64,000 bases of DNA. It comes from Paludibaculum sp. Its GTDB lineage: Bacteria > Acidobacteriota > Terriglobia > Bryobacterales > Bryobacteraceae. Location of the stretch: assembly GCA_029973955.1 (NCBI GenBank), contig JARKQJ010000078.1, positions 61,728 to 125,727 on the forward strand, written 5' to 3'. Under the pieces are notes generated by a model. The model was given only the letters and a program-made list of their open reading frames with translations. It did no database searches and had not been told where the DNA came from. The position numbers and the translations under genes are program-made. Below, piece by piece: positions 8,481 through 18,592 of the stretch. Within the stretch, counting starts at the first letter, position 1; every line of letters begins with the position of its first letter.

Positions 8481-10289
8481 ATGCTTCCGGTCCTTGTCCT
8501 CGCCTTTCAAACCGCCCTCGTCCCCGCCATGCCCCCCCAGTCCCAGGCCGAAACCCCGGCCATGCGCGCCGCCGCCTCGCTCGCCGCCTCCACCGCCGCC
8601 GCACCAGCCCACCGCCGCACCCAGGCCGAAACCTCCCGCTTCCAGGAAACCGGCTCCTACCAGGAAGCCATCGATTTCTATCGCGCCCTCGCCAAATCCT
8701 CCCCCTACGCGCGCCTGGAACAGATCGGCGCCACCGGCGAGGGCCGCCCCCTCTACGTCTTCATCGTCTCCAGGGACAAAGCCTTCACCCCCACCGCCGC
8801 CCGCAAAACCAACAAGCCCGTCGTCCTCCTCCAGAACGGCATCCACGCCGGCGAAAACGGCGGCAAAGACGCCGCCATGATGCTCCTGCGCGACATCCTC
8901 GTCTCCAAAAAGCATGCCGCCTGGCTCGACCACGTCATCCTCCTCTCCATCCCCGTCTTCAACCCCGACGGCCACGAACACACCTCCGCCTACAACCGCA
9001 TCAACGAAAACGGCCCCGCCCGCATGGGCTTCCGCGTCAACGCCCGCCGTCTCAACCTCAACCGCGACTACCTCAAGGCCGACACCCCCGAGATGCGCGC
9101 CTGGCTCCGCCTTTACACCGCCTGGCTCCCCGAACTCCTCATCGATAACCACGTCACCGACGGCAGCGACAACCAGTACGACGTCACCATCGCCACCCAC
9201 ACCGAGCAGGACATCGCCGCCCCCGTCGGTGCCTGGGTCAAGAACCAGTACCTCCCCGGCCTCCTCTCCGGCCTCGAAGCTCTCGGCCACATCCCCGGCT
9301 TCTACATCGAAGGCCGCGGCCGCGACGGCCAGTCCCTCGCCGTCATGACCGCCTCCCCTCGCTACTCCACCGGCTACGCCGCCGCCCAGAACCGCGCCGC
9401 CCTCCTCGTCGAAACTCATTCCCTCAAATCCTTCCAGACCCGTGTCTGGTCCCACTACGACATCATGGCCGTCTCCATCCAGACCGTCGCCGCCAACGCC
9501 GCCGCCGCCCGCCAGGCCGCCCTCGAATCAGACCGCCTCCAATCCGCCGTCCGCCCCGGCGACAAGGTCTTCCTCGAAGGCTCGCCCGCCGCCCAGGGCG
9601 AGCCCTACACCCAACGCCTCCTCGAAGCCGAGCAGATCCCCAGCCCCGTCAACGGCGCCACCGTCACCCGCTACACCGCGCAACTCCGCAACCAACCCGC
9701 CACCCTCGTCCGCGGCCTCGTCGAAAAGACCGCCCTCGCCGCCCCCCTTGGCTACATCGTCCCCTGCCAGTGGAACGAACTCATCGACCTCCTCCGCCTC
9801 CACGGTGTCCAAATGGAGCCGATTCCGCACTCCAAAGAGGCCGAATTCGACACTTATCGCATCGAAAACCCCCGTTTCGCGCCGCTCCCCTTCGAAGGCC
9901 GCTTCCAGGTCTCGGCCTTTCAGGCGAAACCCGTCCGCGAAGCCCGCCTCCTTCCCGCCGGCTCCGTCTTCATCCCCACCGCCCAGCGCGCCGGCAAAGT
10001 CGTCATGCACCTCCTCGAGCCCGACGCTCCGGACTCGGCCGTCCGCTGGGGCTTCTTCCAATCCATCTTCGAGCAGAAGGAGTACTTCAGCGACTATGTT
10101 TTTGAACCATATGCGCGTGAAATGCTCAAGCAGAACTCGAACCTGAGAACCGAGTTCGAAGCCAAGGTTGCCGGCGACGCCGCTTTCGCCAAAAACCCCC
10201 GCGCCCGTATGATGTGGCTCTATCAGCGCTCCCCCTACTTCGAACTCGACAAGGACGCCTACCCCGTCGTCAAAACAGACGCCCGCTAG
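8481..10289 (+). CDS. M14-family zinc carboxypeptidase, exported
   Basis: The 602-residue product has an N-terminal signal-like segment. The catalytic domain follows with the M14 zinc ligands HAGENGGK (H122, E125) and DNHVTDG (H224), and the catalytic glutamate in LVETHSLKSF (E311). M14 enzymes remove C-terminal residues from peptides, and some members act on peptidoglycan stem peptides. The C-terminal ~250 residues do not belong to the catalytic fold and may be an accessory domain. All metal ligands are present, so activity is expected. The following hydrolase gene starts 56 bases downstream. Confidence 0.85.
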   Translation: MLPVLVLAFQTALVPAMPPQSQAETPAMRAAASLAASTAAAPAHRRTQAETSRFQETGSYQEAIDFYRALAKSSPYARLEQIGATGEGRPLYVFIVSRDKAFTPTAARKTNKPVVLLQNGIHAGENGGKDAAMMLLRDILVSKKHAAWLDHVILLSIPVFNPDGHEHTSAYNRINENGPARMGFRVNARRLNLNRDYLKADTPEMRAWLRLYTAWLPELLIDNHVTDGSDNQYDVTIATHTEQDIAAPVGAWVKNQYLPGLLSGLEALGHIPGFYIEGRGRDGQSLAVMTASPRYSTGYAAAQNRAALLVETHSLKSFQTRVWSHYDIMAVSIQTVAANAAAARQAALESDRLQSAVRPGDKVFLEGSPAAQGEPYTQRLLEAEQIPSPVNGATVTRYTAQLRNQPATLVRGLVEKTALAAPLGYIVPCQWNELIDLLRLHGVQMEPIPHSKEAEFDTYRIENPRFAPLPFEGRFQVSAFQAKPVREARLLPAGSVFIPTAQRAGKVVMHLLEPDAPDSAVRWGFFQSIFEQKEYFSDYVFEPYAREMLKQNSNLRTEFEAKVAGDAAFAKNPRARMMWLYQRSPYFELDKDAYPVVKTDAR

Positions 10290-10345
10290 CAAGCTGCCGG
10301 CCGCCGCACGGAACACGCCCACCCCGGAGCGCGTATCACCGGACA

Positions 10346-11239
10346 GTGGCGAAGAAACTGTGGATCACCCTGCCCGCCGGCGCCGTCCTCTTTTGGGGAG
10401 CCGCCGCCGCCCTGCTCTGCGAGAATGCCCTCAACCTGCCCGCCTTGATGCGCCCCGCGGCAGATCGCGCAATCGCCGTCCGCATCGCCCAGGAGACGCA
10501 GAGTACCTGGGCGCCGGTCGAAATCCAGGCCCGTGACGGTGCCGCTCTGCGCGCCTGGTGGTTCCGTCCGCCGGACGCCCGCGCAACCGCCTTAGTCTTT
10601 CATGGTGTTGCAGATACGCGCAAAGGTGTAATGTATCACTCGACTCTGCTTCTGCGCCATCACTACCGCGTGCTCGCCCCGGACAGCCGCGGCCACGGCG
10701 AGAGCGGCGGCGGGATGCTCACCCATGGCCTGCGCGAAACCGACGATGTCCGCCGCTGGGTGGCATGGGTGTGCGCTCAGTCCCCCGGCGAGCCCGTCTA
10801 CGGCCTGGGCGAATCCATGGGCGCGGCCATTCTCCTCCAGGCCGCCGGACAAGGGGTCCCCTTCGACGCCATCGTCGCCGAAAGCTCCTTCTCCAGCTTC
10901 CCTGAGATCGCTCGCGACCGCCTCCGCCAGAAGGTCGGCCCCCTCGGACCTCCGCTGGCGGACTCCGCCCTCTTCTACGCTAAATTTCGCTATTCATTGG
11001 ACTTCCGCCAAGCCTCGCCCGCCGGAGCCGCGCCCGGCATCACCGTCCCCGTCCTCCTCATCCATGGCCCGCAGGACACCAATTCGCCACAAATCCACTC
11101 GCTTCGGATTCAGGCCGCCAACCCCGCCCACATCACTCTCTGGGCGCCGCCCAGTACCCCCCATGTCATGGCTCTCTCCCGCCACCCCGCCGAGTTCGAG
11201 CGCCGCGTCGTCAGTTGGTTCCAGCCCGCCAACCGCTAG
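10346..11239 (+). CDS. Alpha/beta hydrolase, membrane-anchored or exported
   Basis: The start chosen is GTG 10346 (reading AKKLWITLPAGAVLFWG), because it places a hydrophobic N-terminal helix at residues 5-23. An ATG far upstream overlaps the previous gene. The 297-residue protein has the alpha/beta-hydrolase pattern: an oxyanion-side FHGVADT, SRGHGES, nucleophile elbow GLGESMGA (about S157), a candidate acid in HGPQDTN and a candidate histidine in STPHVMA. Substrate is unknown. The 3' end overlaps the convergent LysR gene by 4 bases. Confidence 0.82.
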   Translation: MAKKLWITLPAGAVLFWGAAAALLCENALNLPALMRPAADRAIAVRIAQETQSTWAPVEIQARDGAALRAWWFRPPDARATALVFHGVADTRKGVMYHSTLLLRHHYRVLAPDSRGHGESGGGMLTHGLRETDDVRRWVAWVCAQSPGEPVYGLGESMGAAILLQAAGQGVPFDAIVAESSFSSFPEIARDRLRQKVGPLGPPLADSALFYAKFRYSLDFRQASPAGAAPGITVPVLLIHGPQDTNSPQIHSLRIQAANPAHITLWAPPSTPHVMALSRHPAEFERRVVSWFQPANR

Positions 11240-12120
11240 ACCGCGGCCGGCCCCTTGATCACTTCCAGGAACGCTTTGGCCGCATGGCTCAGCACTCGCT
11301 TGGCCGGATAAAGCAAACGAATCTTTCGCTCTACGCGCAATTCTTCAACCTCTACTTCAGCCAGTAGCCCCTGCTCCAACTCCTGCTCCACACACATCTT
11401 CGGCAGAAACGCCACACCCTCATTCCGCTGCACCATCCGCCGGATCGTCTCCACTGTCGGCATCTCCACGTCCATGTTCAGCGTCACCTTCGCCCGCTGG
11501 AACGCCCGCAGCACAACATCCCGGTACGGCGAAAGCACGTTATGAGCGATGAACGTCTCCATCCCTAACTCTTTCAATGAAACCGACTTCCGCCCCGCAA
11601 AGCGGTGCTGCGGCGACATCACGAAGCACAGGTGGTCGGTGTAGATCACGGTCGACTCCAGCCGGTCGTCCTCCGGGTCGTAGCTCACCACCCCCATCTC
11701 CAGGTCCCCATCGATCAACTGCGCCGGAATCTTCGACGAAAGTGCCCGCCGCACCTGCACTTTTACCTTCGGGTATAACCTTCGATATGCCTCGATATGT
11801 TTCAGCAAATAAAGGGCAGTAGATTCGTTCGCACCAATGGAGAGCCGCCCCGCCGCCATGTCCCGCAGCTCGGCCAAGGCATTCTCCAACTCCCGCTCCA
11901 GATTCTCAAACCGCCGGCAGTACTCCAGCACGATCCGGCCCGCGTCCGTCAGCACAAGCTCCCGCCCGGTCCGGTCCAGCAGCTTCTCCCCCAACTCCAT
12001 CTCCAGCCGCTGCACCGCCAGCGAAATCGCCGGCTGCGTCCGCAACAGCTTCTCCCCCGCGCGCGAGAAACTCTTCTCCGTCGCCACAGTCAAAAACACA
12101 CGCAAAGGGTACAGTTCCAT
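11236..12120 (-). CDS. LysR-family transcriptional regulator, divergent from leu operon
   Basis: This 294-residue protein has the N-terminal winged helix-turn-helix of LysR regulators (about 1-60: LRVFLTVATEKSFSRAGEKL, then TQPAISLAVQRLE) and a C-terminal effector-binding domain. It is transcribed away from leuA. The ~190 bp between them hold a palindrome of LysR-box type 29 bases upstream of the LysR start. Known LysR proteins usually control the divergent gene and themselves, so control of leuABCD is a reasonable inference. The effector is not predictable. Related regulators in other bacteria sense pathway intermediates. Confidence 0.9.
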   Translation of the reverse strand: MELYPLRVFLTVATEKSFSRAGEKLLRTQPAISLAVQRLEMELGEKLLDRTGRELVLTDAGRIVLEYCRRFENLERELENALAELRDMAAGRLSIGANESTALYLLKHIEAYRRLYPKVKVQVRRALSSKIPAQLIDGDLEMGVVSYDPEDDRLESTVIYTDHLCFVMSPQHRFAGRKSVSLKELGMETFIAHNVLSPYRDVVLRAFQRAKVTLNMDVEMPTVETIRRMVQRNEGVAFLPKMCVEQELEQGLLAEVEVEELRVERKIRLLYPAKRVLSHAAKAFLEVIKGPAAV

Positions 12121-12148
12121 AGGTTTATCCTGGTTCGCTGCAAACGCT

Positions 12149-12163
12149 ATAAATGAGATTTAT
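12149..12163. promoter_or_regulatory. LysR-type binding palindrome (T-N11-A)
   Basis: The 15 bases ATAAAT-GAG-ATTTAT form a perfect inverted repeat containing T-N11-A (T12150, A12162), the classic LysR-box layout. It lies in the LysR-leuA divergent region, 29 bases from the LysR start, in an AT-rich patch that stands out from its GC-rich surroundings. A second AT-rich stretch near 12193-12212 could be a further half-site or the leu promoter. Confidence 0.55.
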
Positions 12164-12311
12164 CACATTCAGAACCCTTATTCAAGACCCACGAATTATA
12201 AATTTGTGAAATCGCTGAAGGCGTCTCAGAATAGAACATGAGCGGTTGCTTCCGTGGGATGGCCGACCAGCCTACCTCGCAGCGGCCGGGAAAAGGAGCG
12301 CAGACGCGAGA

Positions 12312-13514
12312 ATGGTAGAGTCGCAGAACAGGCAGCGCGTTTACATCTTCGATACGACGTTGCGGGACGGCGAACAGTCGCCCGGATGCTCGATGACAGT
12401 GCCCGAGAAACTCCGGATGGCCCACAAACTAGCCGAACTTGGCGTGGACATCATGGAGGCCGGGTTCCCGATCGCCAGCGAAGGCGATTATCAGGCGGTT
12501 CGCGTAATCAGCGCCGAACTGCCCTGGGTGCGGGTGGCGGCCCTCAGCCGCGCCTGCAAACTGGATGTGGAACGCGCTGCCAGCGCCCTGGAACCCTGCA
12601 CGGCGCCTCGCATTCATACGTTTATCGCGACCAGCGATATCCACCTCAAATTCAAGCTCAAGAAGTCCCGCCAGCAGGTGCTCGAAGAGGCCTGCGCGGC
12701 GGTGGAACTCGCCCGCAAGTTTACCGACGACGTCGAGTTCTCCGCCGAAGACGCCACCCGCACCGATCCCGATTTCCTCGAACAGGTCACCCTCGCCGTG
12801 GTCGCGGCCGGCGCCAAAACGGTGAACCTGCCCGACACCGTCGGCTACTCCGTGCCTGAAGAGCACGCCGAACTGATCGGCCGCATGGCTCAGGCGGTGG
12901 GGAACCGCGCCATCATCAGCGTCCACTGCCATAATGATCTCGGCCTGGCCACGGCCAACTCGCTGGCCGCCGTCGCCGCCGGTGCCCGCCAGATCGAGTG
13001 CACCATCAATGGCATCGGCGAGCGTGCCGGCAACTGCGCTCTCGAAGAGGTGGTCATGACGATGAACGTCCGGCGCGACCGCGTGCCGTTCTTTACCAAC
13101 ATCGTCACCGAGCATCTCTTCCCCGCCAGCCAGCTCCTCACGGAGATGATCAGCTTCGGGCCGCAGCCCAACAAGGCGCTGGTCGGCGCCAACGCCTTCG
13201 CCCACGAAGCCGGCATCCACCAGGACGGCTACCTCAAAGAAAAGTCCACTTACGAGATCATCGATCCCAAGTCCGTCGGCATCCCCGAAGGCCGCCTGGT
13301 GCTCGGCAAGCACTCGGGCCGCCACGCGCTGAAGTCCAAGTGCATGCATCTCGGCTATGAGCTCAGCAAGGAAGAGCTCGACGCCGTATACCACGGATTC
13401 ATCGAGATCGCCGACCGCAAGAAGGGCGTCACGGACCAGGAGATCCTGGCCCTCATTCACACCCTCAAAGCCGGTGAGAAAGTAAAAGCGGAAGGCGCCG
13501 CCGCCGCCGACTAG
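12312..13514 (+). CDS. leuA: 2-isopropylmalate synthase, short form lacking the C-terminal regulatory domain
   Basis: It condenses acetyl-CoA with 2-oxoisovalerate, the first committed step of leucine synthesis. The start chosen is ATG 12312 ([21 protein letters not shown]). The catalytic TIM barrel carries [13 protein letters not shown] and the metal-site histidines in VHCHNDLG, and it is followed by the subdomain with HEAGIHQDG. The protein stops at about 400 residues, where usual bacterial LeuA continues to ~510 with an allosteric leucine-binding domain. That domain is absent, so feedback inhibition by leucine through it is not expected. The operon context with leuBCD supports LeuA rather than homocitrate or citramalate synthase. 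Confidence 0.9.
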   Translation: MVESQNRQRVYIFDTTLRDGEQSPGCSMTVPEKLRMAHKLAELGVDIMEAGFPIASEGDYQAVRVISAELPWVRVAALSRACKLDVERAASALEPCTAPRIHTFIATSDIHLKFKLKKSRQQVLEEACAAVELARKFTDDVEFSAEDATRTDPDFLEQVTLAVVAAGAKTVNLPDTVGYSVPEEHAELIGRMAQAVGNRAIISVHCHNDLGLATANSLAAVAAGARQIECTINGIGERAGNCALEEVVMTMNVRRDRVPFFTNIVTEHLFPASQLLTEMISFGPQPNKALVGANAFAHEAGIHQDGYLKEKSTYEIIDPKSVGIPEGRLVLGKHSGRHALKSKCMHLGYELSKEELDAVYHGFIEIADRKKGVTDQEILALIHTLKAGEKVKAEGAAAAD

Positions 13515-13562
13515 CGCGCCCACCCTACCGCCGCGCAGCCCGCGGCCGAATCGAAACGGAGT

Positions 13563-14645
13563 ATGAACCTCAACATTCTTGTTCTGCCGGGCGACGGCAT
13601 CGGCACGGAAGTCACGCGCGAAGCCGTCCGAGTCCTGCGCCGCGTGGCTGAGAAATACAGCCACACTCTGCACCTCACCGAAGGCCTGCTGGGCGGCATC
13701 GCCATCCACAAGACCGGCTCGCCCTTCCCCGACGAGACGGCCCGCCTCGCCGCCGACGCCGACGCCACGCTGCTCGGCGCCGTCGGCCTGCCCGAGTTCG
13801 ACAACGCCCCGCCCGCCCAGCGCCCGGAGCGCGGCCTGCTCGGTATCCGCAAGGTCCTCGGCGTCTACGCCAACCTCCGCCCCGTGCGCACCTACGAGGC
13901 TTTGATCGACTCCTCCCCCCTCAAGAACGAGCGCATCCGCGGCACCGACATGATCATCGTCCGCGAACTCACCGGCGGCATCTACTACGGCACCCCCCGC
14001 GGCATTCAGGGCGAAGGCGACGAAGAGCGCGCCTGCAATACGATGACCTACAATCGCGCCGAGATCGCCCGCATCGCCCGCATGGCTTTCCACCTCGCCC
14101 GCCAGCGCCGCAGGAAGCTGGCCAGCGTCGACAAGTCCAACGTCCTCGAAACCTCACAGCTCTGGCGCAAGGTGGTTGTCGAAGTCGCCGCCGAATTCCC
14201 CGACGTCGAACTCGAACACGTGCTGGTCGACAACTGCGCCATGCAGCTCGTCCTCAACCCCACGCGCTTCGACGTCGTCGTCACCGAGAATATGTTCGGC
14301 GACATCCTCTCCGACGAAGGCGCGGTGCTGGCCGGCTCCATTGGCATGCTGCCCTCCGCTTCCATCGGCGAAAAGAAGCCCTCCGGCGCCTGGGTCGGCC
14401 TCTATGAGCCCGTCCACGGCTCCGCCCCCGACATCGCCGGCCAGAACAAGGCCAACCCCCTCGGCGCCATCGGCAGCGTCGCCGCCATGCTCGAATACTC
14501 TTTCGGTCTCATGGAAGAGGCCAAGGCCGTCAACAACGCCATCGAAAGCGTGCTCAACGCGGGCAAAGTCACCGCCGACCTCAAACCCAAAACCGCCCCC
14601 CTCACCACCGAGCAGGTGGGCGCCGCTGTCTGCGAGGCCATCTAA
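13563..14645 (+). CDS. leuB: 3-isopropylmalate dehydrogenase
   Basis: It oxidises and decarboxylates 3-isopropylmalate to 2-oxoisocaproate with NAD+, the third step of leucine synthesis. The 360-residue length is normal. Visible motifs are [10 protein letters not shown] at the N-terminus, the substrate-binding [10 protein letters not shown], the metal/NAD region [12 protein letters not shown], and the C-terminal [12 protein letters not shown]. The gene starts 48 bases after leuA and stops 3 bases before leuC, so leuABCD is clearly one transcription unit. Confidence 0.95.
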   Translation: MNLNILVLPGDGIGTEVTREAVRVLRRVAEKYSHTLHLTEGLLGGIAIHKTGSPFPDETARLAADADATLLGAVGLPEFDNAPPAQRPERGLLGIRKVLGVYANLRPVRTYEALIDSSPLKNERIRGTDMIIVRELTGGIYYGTPRGIQGEGDEERACNTMTYNRAEIARIARMAFHLARQRRRKLASVDKSNVLETSQLWRKVVVEVAAEFPDVELEHVLVDNCAMQLVLNPTRFDVVVTENMFGDILSDEGAVLAGSIGMLPSASIGEKKPSGAWVGLYEPVHGSAPDIAGQNKANPLGAIGSVAAMLEYSFGLMEEAKAVNNAIESVLNAGKVTADLKPKTAPLTTEQVGAAVCEAI

Positions 14646-14648
14646 ATC

Positions 14649-16058
14649 ATGTCGAAACCCAGAACCATCATCGAGAAACTGTGGGATTCGCACGTCGTCT
14701 GCGAGCCCGAGGGCGCGCCCGCTCTCCTCTACATCGACCTCCACCTCGTCCATGAGGTCACCTCCCCGCAGGCCTTCGACGGCCTCCGCCAGCGCGGCCT
14801 AAAAGTCCGCCGGCCCGACCGCACCTTCGGCACCTGCGACCACTCCACCCCCACCACGCCCCGTTCGCTCCCCATCGTCGATCCCATCGCCAGGGCCCAG
14901 GTCGAGCAGTTCGAGAAGAACTGCACCGAGTTCGGCATCCCCCACTTCGGCTTCCAGAGCGCCCGCCAGGGCATCGTCCACGTCATCGGCCCCGAGTACG
15001 GCCTCACCCAGCCCGGCATGACCGTCGTCTGCGGCGACTCCCACACCGCCACCCACGGCGCGTTTGGCGCGCTTGCCTTCGGCATCGGAACATCCCAGGT
15101 CGAACACGTCCTCGCCACCCAGTGCCTGCTCCAGCGCCGCTCCCGCAGCTTTGAAGTGCGCGTGGACGGCGCCCTCAAGCGCGGCGTCACCGCCAAGGAC
15201 ATCATCCTCGCCCTCATCGCCCGCATCGGCGTCGGCGGCGGCACCGAGTGCGTCTTCGAATACACCGGCTCCGCCATCCGCGCGCTTTCCATGGAAGAGC
15301 GCATGACCGTCTGCAATATGTCCATCGAAGGCGGCGCCCGCGCCGGCCTCATCGCTCCGGACGACACCACCTATCAGTTCCTCGCCGGCAAGGTCTTTGC
15401 TCCACCAGGTCAAGCCTGGGACGCCGCCGTGGCCCGCTGGAAACAGCTCCCCACCGACCCCGGCGCCGCCTACGACCACTCCCTCTCCATCGACGCCGAC
15501 GCGCTGGAACCGATGATCACCTTCGGCACCAACCCCGGCATGGGCATGGCCATCTCCGGCGCAGTGCCCGACCCCGGCGCCGTGGCCGACTCCGTCGAGC
15601 GCGAATCGCTCAAAAAGGCCCTCGCCTACATGGGTCTCGAAGCGGGCAAGCCGCTCGCCGGCCAGCCCATCGACGTCGTCTTCATCGGCTCCTGCACCAA
15701 CTCGCGCATGTCCGACCTGCGCGCCGCGGCTGGAGTTCTCCAGGGCCGCAAGGTCAACCCCAGGGTCCGCACCATGGTCGTCCCCGGCTCCCAGCAGATC
15801 AAGCGCGAGGCTGAAGCCGAAGGGCTCGATAAGATCTTCCGCGACGCCGGCGCCGAGTGGCGCGAGGCCGGCTGCTCCATGTGCATCGCCATGAACGGCG
15901 ACCAGCTCACCCCGGGGCAGTACTCGGTCTCCACCTCCAACCGCAACTTCGAAGGCCGCCAGGGCAAGGGCGGACGCACATTCCTCGCCAGCCCCCTCAC
16001 CGCCGCCGCCAGCGCCATCGCCGGCGCCGTCGCCGATCCCCGCACGCTGCTGTCGTAA
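14649..16058 (+). CDS. leuC: 3-isopropylmalate dehydratase, large subunit
   Basis: Together with LeuD it isomerises 2- to 3-isopropylmalate. The 469-residue length matches the family. The [4Fe-4S] cluster cysteines are seen in FIGSCTNSR and in the later [11 protein letters not shown] segment. The aconitase-type [16 protein letters not shown] motif is intact. It starts 3 bases after leuB and ends 12 bases before leuD, so the two dehydratase subunits are made together. Confidence 0.96.
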   Translation: MSKPRTIIEKLWDSHVVCEPEGAPALLYIDLHLVHEVTSPQAFDGLRQRGLKVRRPDRTFGTCDHSTPTTPRSLPIVDPIARAQVEQFEKNCTEFGIPHFGFQSARQGIVHVIGPEYGLTQPGMTVVCGDSHTATHGAFGALAFGIGTSQVEHVLATQCLLQRRSRSFEVRVDGALKRGVTAKDIILALIARIGVGGGTECVFEYTGSAIRALSMEERMTVCNMSIEGGARAGLIAPDDTTYQFLAGKVFAPPGQAWDAAVARWKQLPTDPGAAYDHSLSIDADALEPMITFGTNPGMGMAISGAVPDPGAVADSVERESLKKALAYMGLEAGKPLAGQPIDVVFIGSCTNSRMSDLRAAAGVLQGRKVNPRVRTMVVPGSQQIKREAEAEGLDKIFRDAGAEWREAGCSMCIAMNGDQLTPGQYSVSTSNRNFEGRQGKGGRTFLASPLTAAASAIAGAVADPRTLLS

Positions 16059-16070
16059 GGAGCCTACGCC

Positions 16071-16688
16071 ATGGAAAAATTTACCGCTTTCGAATCCCTC
16101 GTCGCTGTCCTCCCTGTCGACAACATCGACACGGACCAGATCATCCCCGCCCGCTTCCTCAAGACCATCTCCAAGGCCGGCCTCGGCGACCAGCTCTTCT
16201 TCGACTGGCGCTACGAGGCCGACGGCTCACCTAAGCCAGACTTCGTCATCAACCGCGCCCCCGGCAACCAGGCCCAGGTCCTGCTCGCCGGCGACAACTT
16301 CGGCTGCGGGTCATCGCGCGAGCACGCCCCCTGGGCCCTCACCCAGTTCGGCTTCCGCGCCGTCATCTCCACCTCCTTCGCCGACATCTTCAAGGGCAAC
16401 GCCCTCAAAAACTCCCTGCTGCCCGTGATCGTCTCCCGCGACGTCCACGCAAGCCTCTTCGCTCAACTCGAAGCCAACCCCCAGGCGAAGGTAAAGGTCG
16501 ACCTGGCCACCCAGACCCTGACGCTCCCCGACGGCGCCACCGCCGAATTCCCCGTGGACGGCTTCTCCAAAACCTGCCTCCTCGAAGGCATCGACGAACT
16601 CGGCTTCCTCCTCAAGCACGAAGCCCAAATCGCCGCCTACGAATCCGCCGCCCCCGCCGCCCTCAACACCAAAAGCGTAACCCTCTAA
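16071..16688 (+). CDS. leuD: 3-isopropylmalate dehydratase, small subunit
   Basis: This 205-residue swivelling-domain subunit partners LeuC. It shows the family signatures [15 protein letters not shown] near the N-terminus and [17 protein letters not shown] in the middle. The start ATG 16071 has AAGGAG about 10 bases upstream. It is the last gene of leuABCD. A GC-rich hairpin follows at 16697-16717 and could end transcription. Confidence 0.96.
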   Translation: MEKFTAFESLVAVLPVDNIDTDQIIPARFLKTISKAGLGDQLFFDWRYEADGSPKPDFVINRAPGNQAQVLLAGDNFGCGSSREHAPWALTQFGFRAVISTSFADIFKGNALKNSLLPVIVSRDVHASLFAQLEANPQAKVKVDLATQTLTLPDGATAEFPVDGFSKTCLLEGIDELGFLLKHEAQIAAYESAAPAALNTKSVTL

Positions 16689-16696
16689 CTCACCAC

Positions 16697-16717
16697 GGGG
16701 CAGCCTCCCGCTGCCCC
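16697..16717. terminator. Hairpin between convergent leuD and secreted-protein gene
   Basis: GGGGCAG (16697-16703) pairs with CTGCCCC (16711-16717) around a 7-base loop, directly between the convergent 3' ends of leuD and the next gene. There is no long T run on either side, so the terminator call is moderate. Confidence 0.45.
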
Positions 16718-17475
16718 TACTTCCTCTGCTTCGCCCCCGCTCGCCCGCCCGGCCGCATCTCCTCTTCAAACCTCGCCAGAATCGCTTCCACCAGCGGCGG
16801 CTTTTCTTCCGGCAAACGCACCGACACGGTCGCCAGTCCGGTGACTGTCGGACTCGCGTCAAGAATCATCGAGCCCTGGATCGGCCGGTCGCCCGGAGCG
16901 AGTGAGTAGTCAGTGGTACCCAGCCCCCGTTGTCCTGCGGGCGTTTCGAATCTCACCGCTTCATCGCTCCTGCGCGTCACCCGATCCCCGGGCGGTGGCC
17001 CGGTCGGATACTCGCTTTCCGGTTGTCCAAACGCCTCCTGCACCTCTTTGGTGAATGAGATGTACTTGGGAAAGACCCGCGCGACCACTTGAGCCACGCC
17101 GAAGCGCCCACTGGTCCTCGCGTCTCCGAACGATAAACGCACCACCGGTCCCCGGATGAGTTCATGTGGCTGCGTGAGAAAGTGATTCAGTTCGCCCGCT
17201 GAAGGAAGAACTACCAGGAACGCGCCGCCCGAGCCGGAAAGGCCCTGGCACTGCCATCCTCGTGGCGCCAACACCCCTACAACAAATCCGCCCGCCTGAT
17301 AGTAAGCCAACTCCCCGGCCACCTTCGCGCTCAAATTCACTCGCACCGGCCTACCCTTCGGCGCGGCAATCGCTCCCGTCTGCCCAGTCTCCGCACACCC
17401 CACAAACGGCACCGTCACATTGCCCTGCCCCACCGCCGTCACGGCCATTAGCGAACAGGTGAAAAGGAGCCTCAT
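16717..17475 (-). CDS. Secreted hypothetical protein (~252 aa)
   Basis: The protein begins with a signal peptide (MRLLFTCSLMAVTAVGQG), so it is probably exported. The mature part contains a RVNLSAKVAGELAYYQAGG segment with WQCQGLSGSGGAFLVVLP further on, compatible with a beta-rich fold. It ends in a basic Gly/Arg/Lys tail. There are no catalytic motifs that I recognise. It is convergent with leuD and has a ~210-base region upstream in which I see no other gene. Confidence 0.6.
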   Translation of the reverse strand: MRLLFTCSLMAVTAVGQGNVTVPFVGCAETGQTGAIAAPKGRPVRVNLSAKVAGELAYYQAGGFVVGVLAPRGWQCQGLSGSGGAFLVVLPSAGELNHFLTQPHELIRGPVVRLSFGDARTSGRFGVAQVVARVFPKYISFTKEVQEAFGQPESEYPTGPPPGDRVTRRSDEAVRFETPAGQRGLGTTDYSLAPGDRPIQGSMILDASPTVTGLATVSVRLPEEKPPLVEAILARFEEEMRPGGRAGAKQRK

Positions 17476-17685
17476 CTCCGCATCCTACCACCCCACCTCA
17501 ATTCCGCCGCCATCCAACCCAAATTCCGTCCAATGATACCCCTATCCCTCCCCGATTATTTCCGCATTCCAGTGAATACCTACCCTATTGCCGGGCCCCC
17601 ACCACGCCAGCGTTCCTGACTACCGCGCACACGCGCCAGCCCGATGTAATACACTTTCAAGAACCGAGCCACTGGGAGGCTTCAC

Positions 17686-18477
17686 TTGGATCCAATTCTC
17701 GAATCGCACGCCATCTTCGTCGACGCCTGGGACGCGCTCAACCAGGAAAGCCCCACCTATGAGTCCCTCCGCGGCGGCCTCATCGACATCTCCTGGGGCG
17801 GCGTTTCCCTGCCCTTTCTCAACCTGGCCGTCGTGATGCGCCCGCCCGCCTCGCTTTCCGAGTTCACCCGCGCTCTCGACGACACGCTCTCCTGGGCCAA
17901 CCGGCGCACCCACGCCTGGCTCCTCGCCGTCTGCCACGAGACCGCCGGGGCGCTCCTCAACACCATCGACAGCGAAATCGCCGCCCGCGGCCTCGTCCCC
18001 ATGATGCCTCTCACCGGCATGGAAGCAGCCGACATCACTCCAACCCTCCACTCTGCCCCCTCCGGCCACTGGATCACCGAAGCCGATCCCCGCGCCGGCT
18101 TCCTCCTCTCCCGCGTCAACGAGGCCGCCTACCACATGTCCTTCGGCGAAGCCGGCGCCCTCAATATCGAGAAGGATGGCTGGTGGCGCGCCCCCTATCG
18201 CATCGCCAGCGTCCTCTCTGTCGACGATCAGCCCGTCAGTTCCTCTGCCGTCGTCGACGCCGCGCACACTCGCTACGTCGCCCTCGTCGCCACCCACCCC
18301 GAGCATCAGCGCAAAGGCTACGCCGAAGCAGCCATGCGCCACGCCCTCCTCCGCGCCCTCGCTTCCGGTCAGAACCGCCGCTCCTATCTCCACGCCTCCG
18401 CCGCCGGCCGCCCCATCTATGAACGCATGGGCTACCACGCCACCGCCGAATACACCCTCTACCTCAAGTCCGCCTAA
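17686..18477 (+). CDS. GNAT-family N-acetyltransferase
   Basis: The start is TTG 17686, chosen because GGGAGG lies 7 bases upstream and no better start exists. The 263-residue protein has its GNAT domain in the C-terminal half. Acetyl-CoA motif A reads YVALVATHPEHQRKGYAEAAM (about 203-223; the QRKGYA part is the pyrophosphate loop). Motif B follows in HASAAGRPIYERMGY. The N-terminal half shows no known motif. Substrate is unknown. The ~200 bases upstream and ~110 bases downstream contain nothing recognisable. Confidence 0.85.
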   Translation: MDPILESHAIFVDAWDALNQESPTYESLRGGLIDISWGGVSLPFLNLAVVMRPPASLSEFTRALDDTLSWANRRTHAWLLAVCHETAGALLNTIDSEIAARGLVPMMPLTGMEAADITPTLHSAPSGHWITEADPRAGFLLSRVNEAAYHMSFGEAGALNIEKDGWWRAPYRIASVLSVDDQPVSSSAVVDAAHTRYVALVATHPEHQRKGYAEAAMRHALLRALASGQNRRSYLHASAAGRPIYERMGYHATAEYTLYLKSA

Positions 18478-18592
18478 GCTCCATGCCCGCTTCGTCCTCA
18501 GGTACTAGGCCCACTGAAGCCCTAAGGCTATTCCCCCATCTCACTTTGCGCGCGAACCTCGTCCTGTCAGCCCGATAAGGACGGTATCTCCT

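Noticed and set aside
12429..14093. Long antisense frame across leuA and leuB.
   Set aside because: Compositional artefact opposite two clear leucine-synthesis genes; no domain is visible.
17476..17685. Possible tRNA or small RNA in the gap before the GNAT gene.
   Set aside because: No cloverleaf or strong stem can be drawn; I saw no tRNA anywhere in the window.
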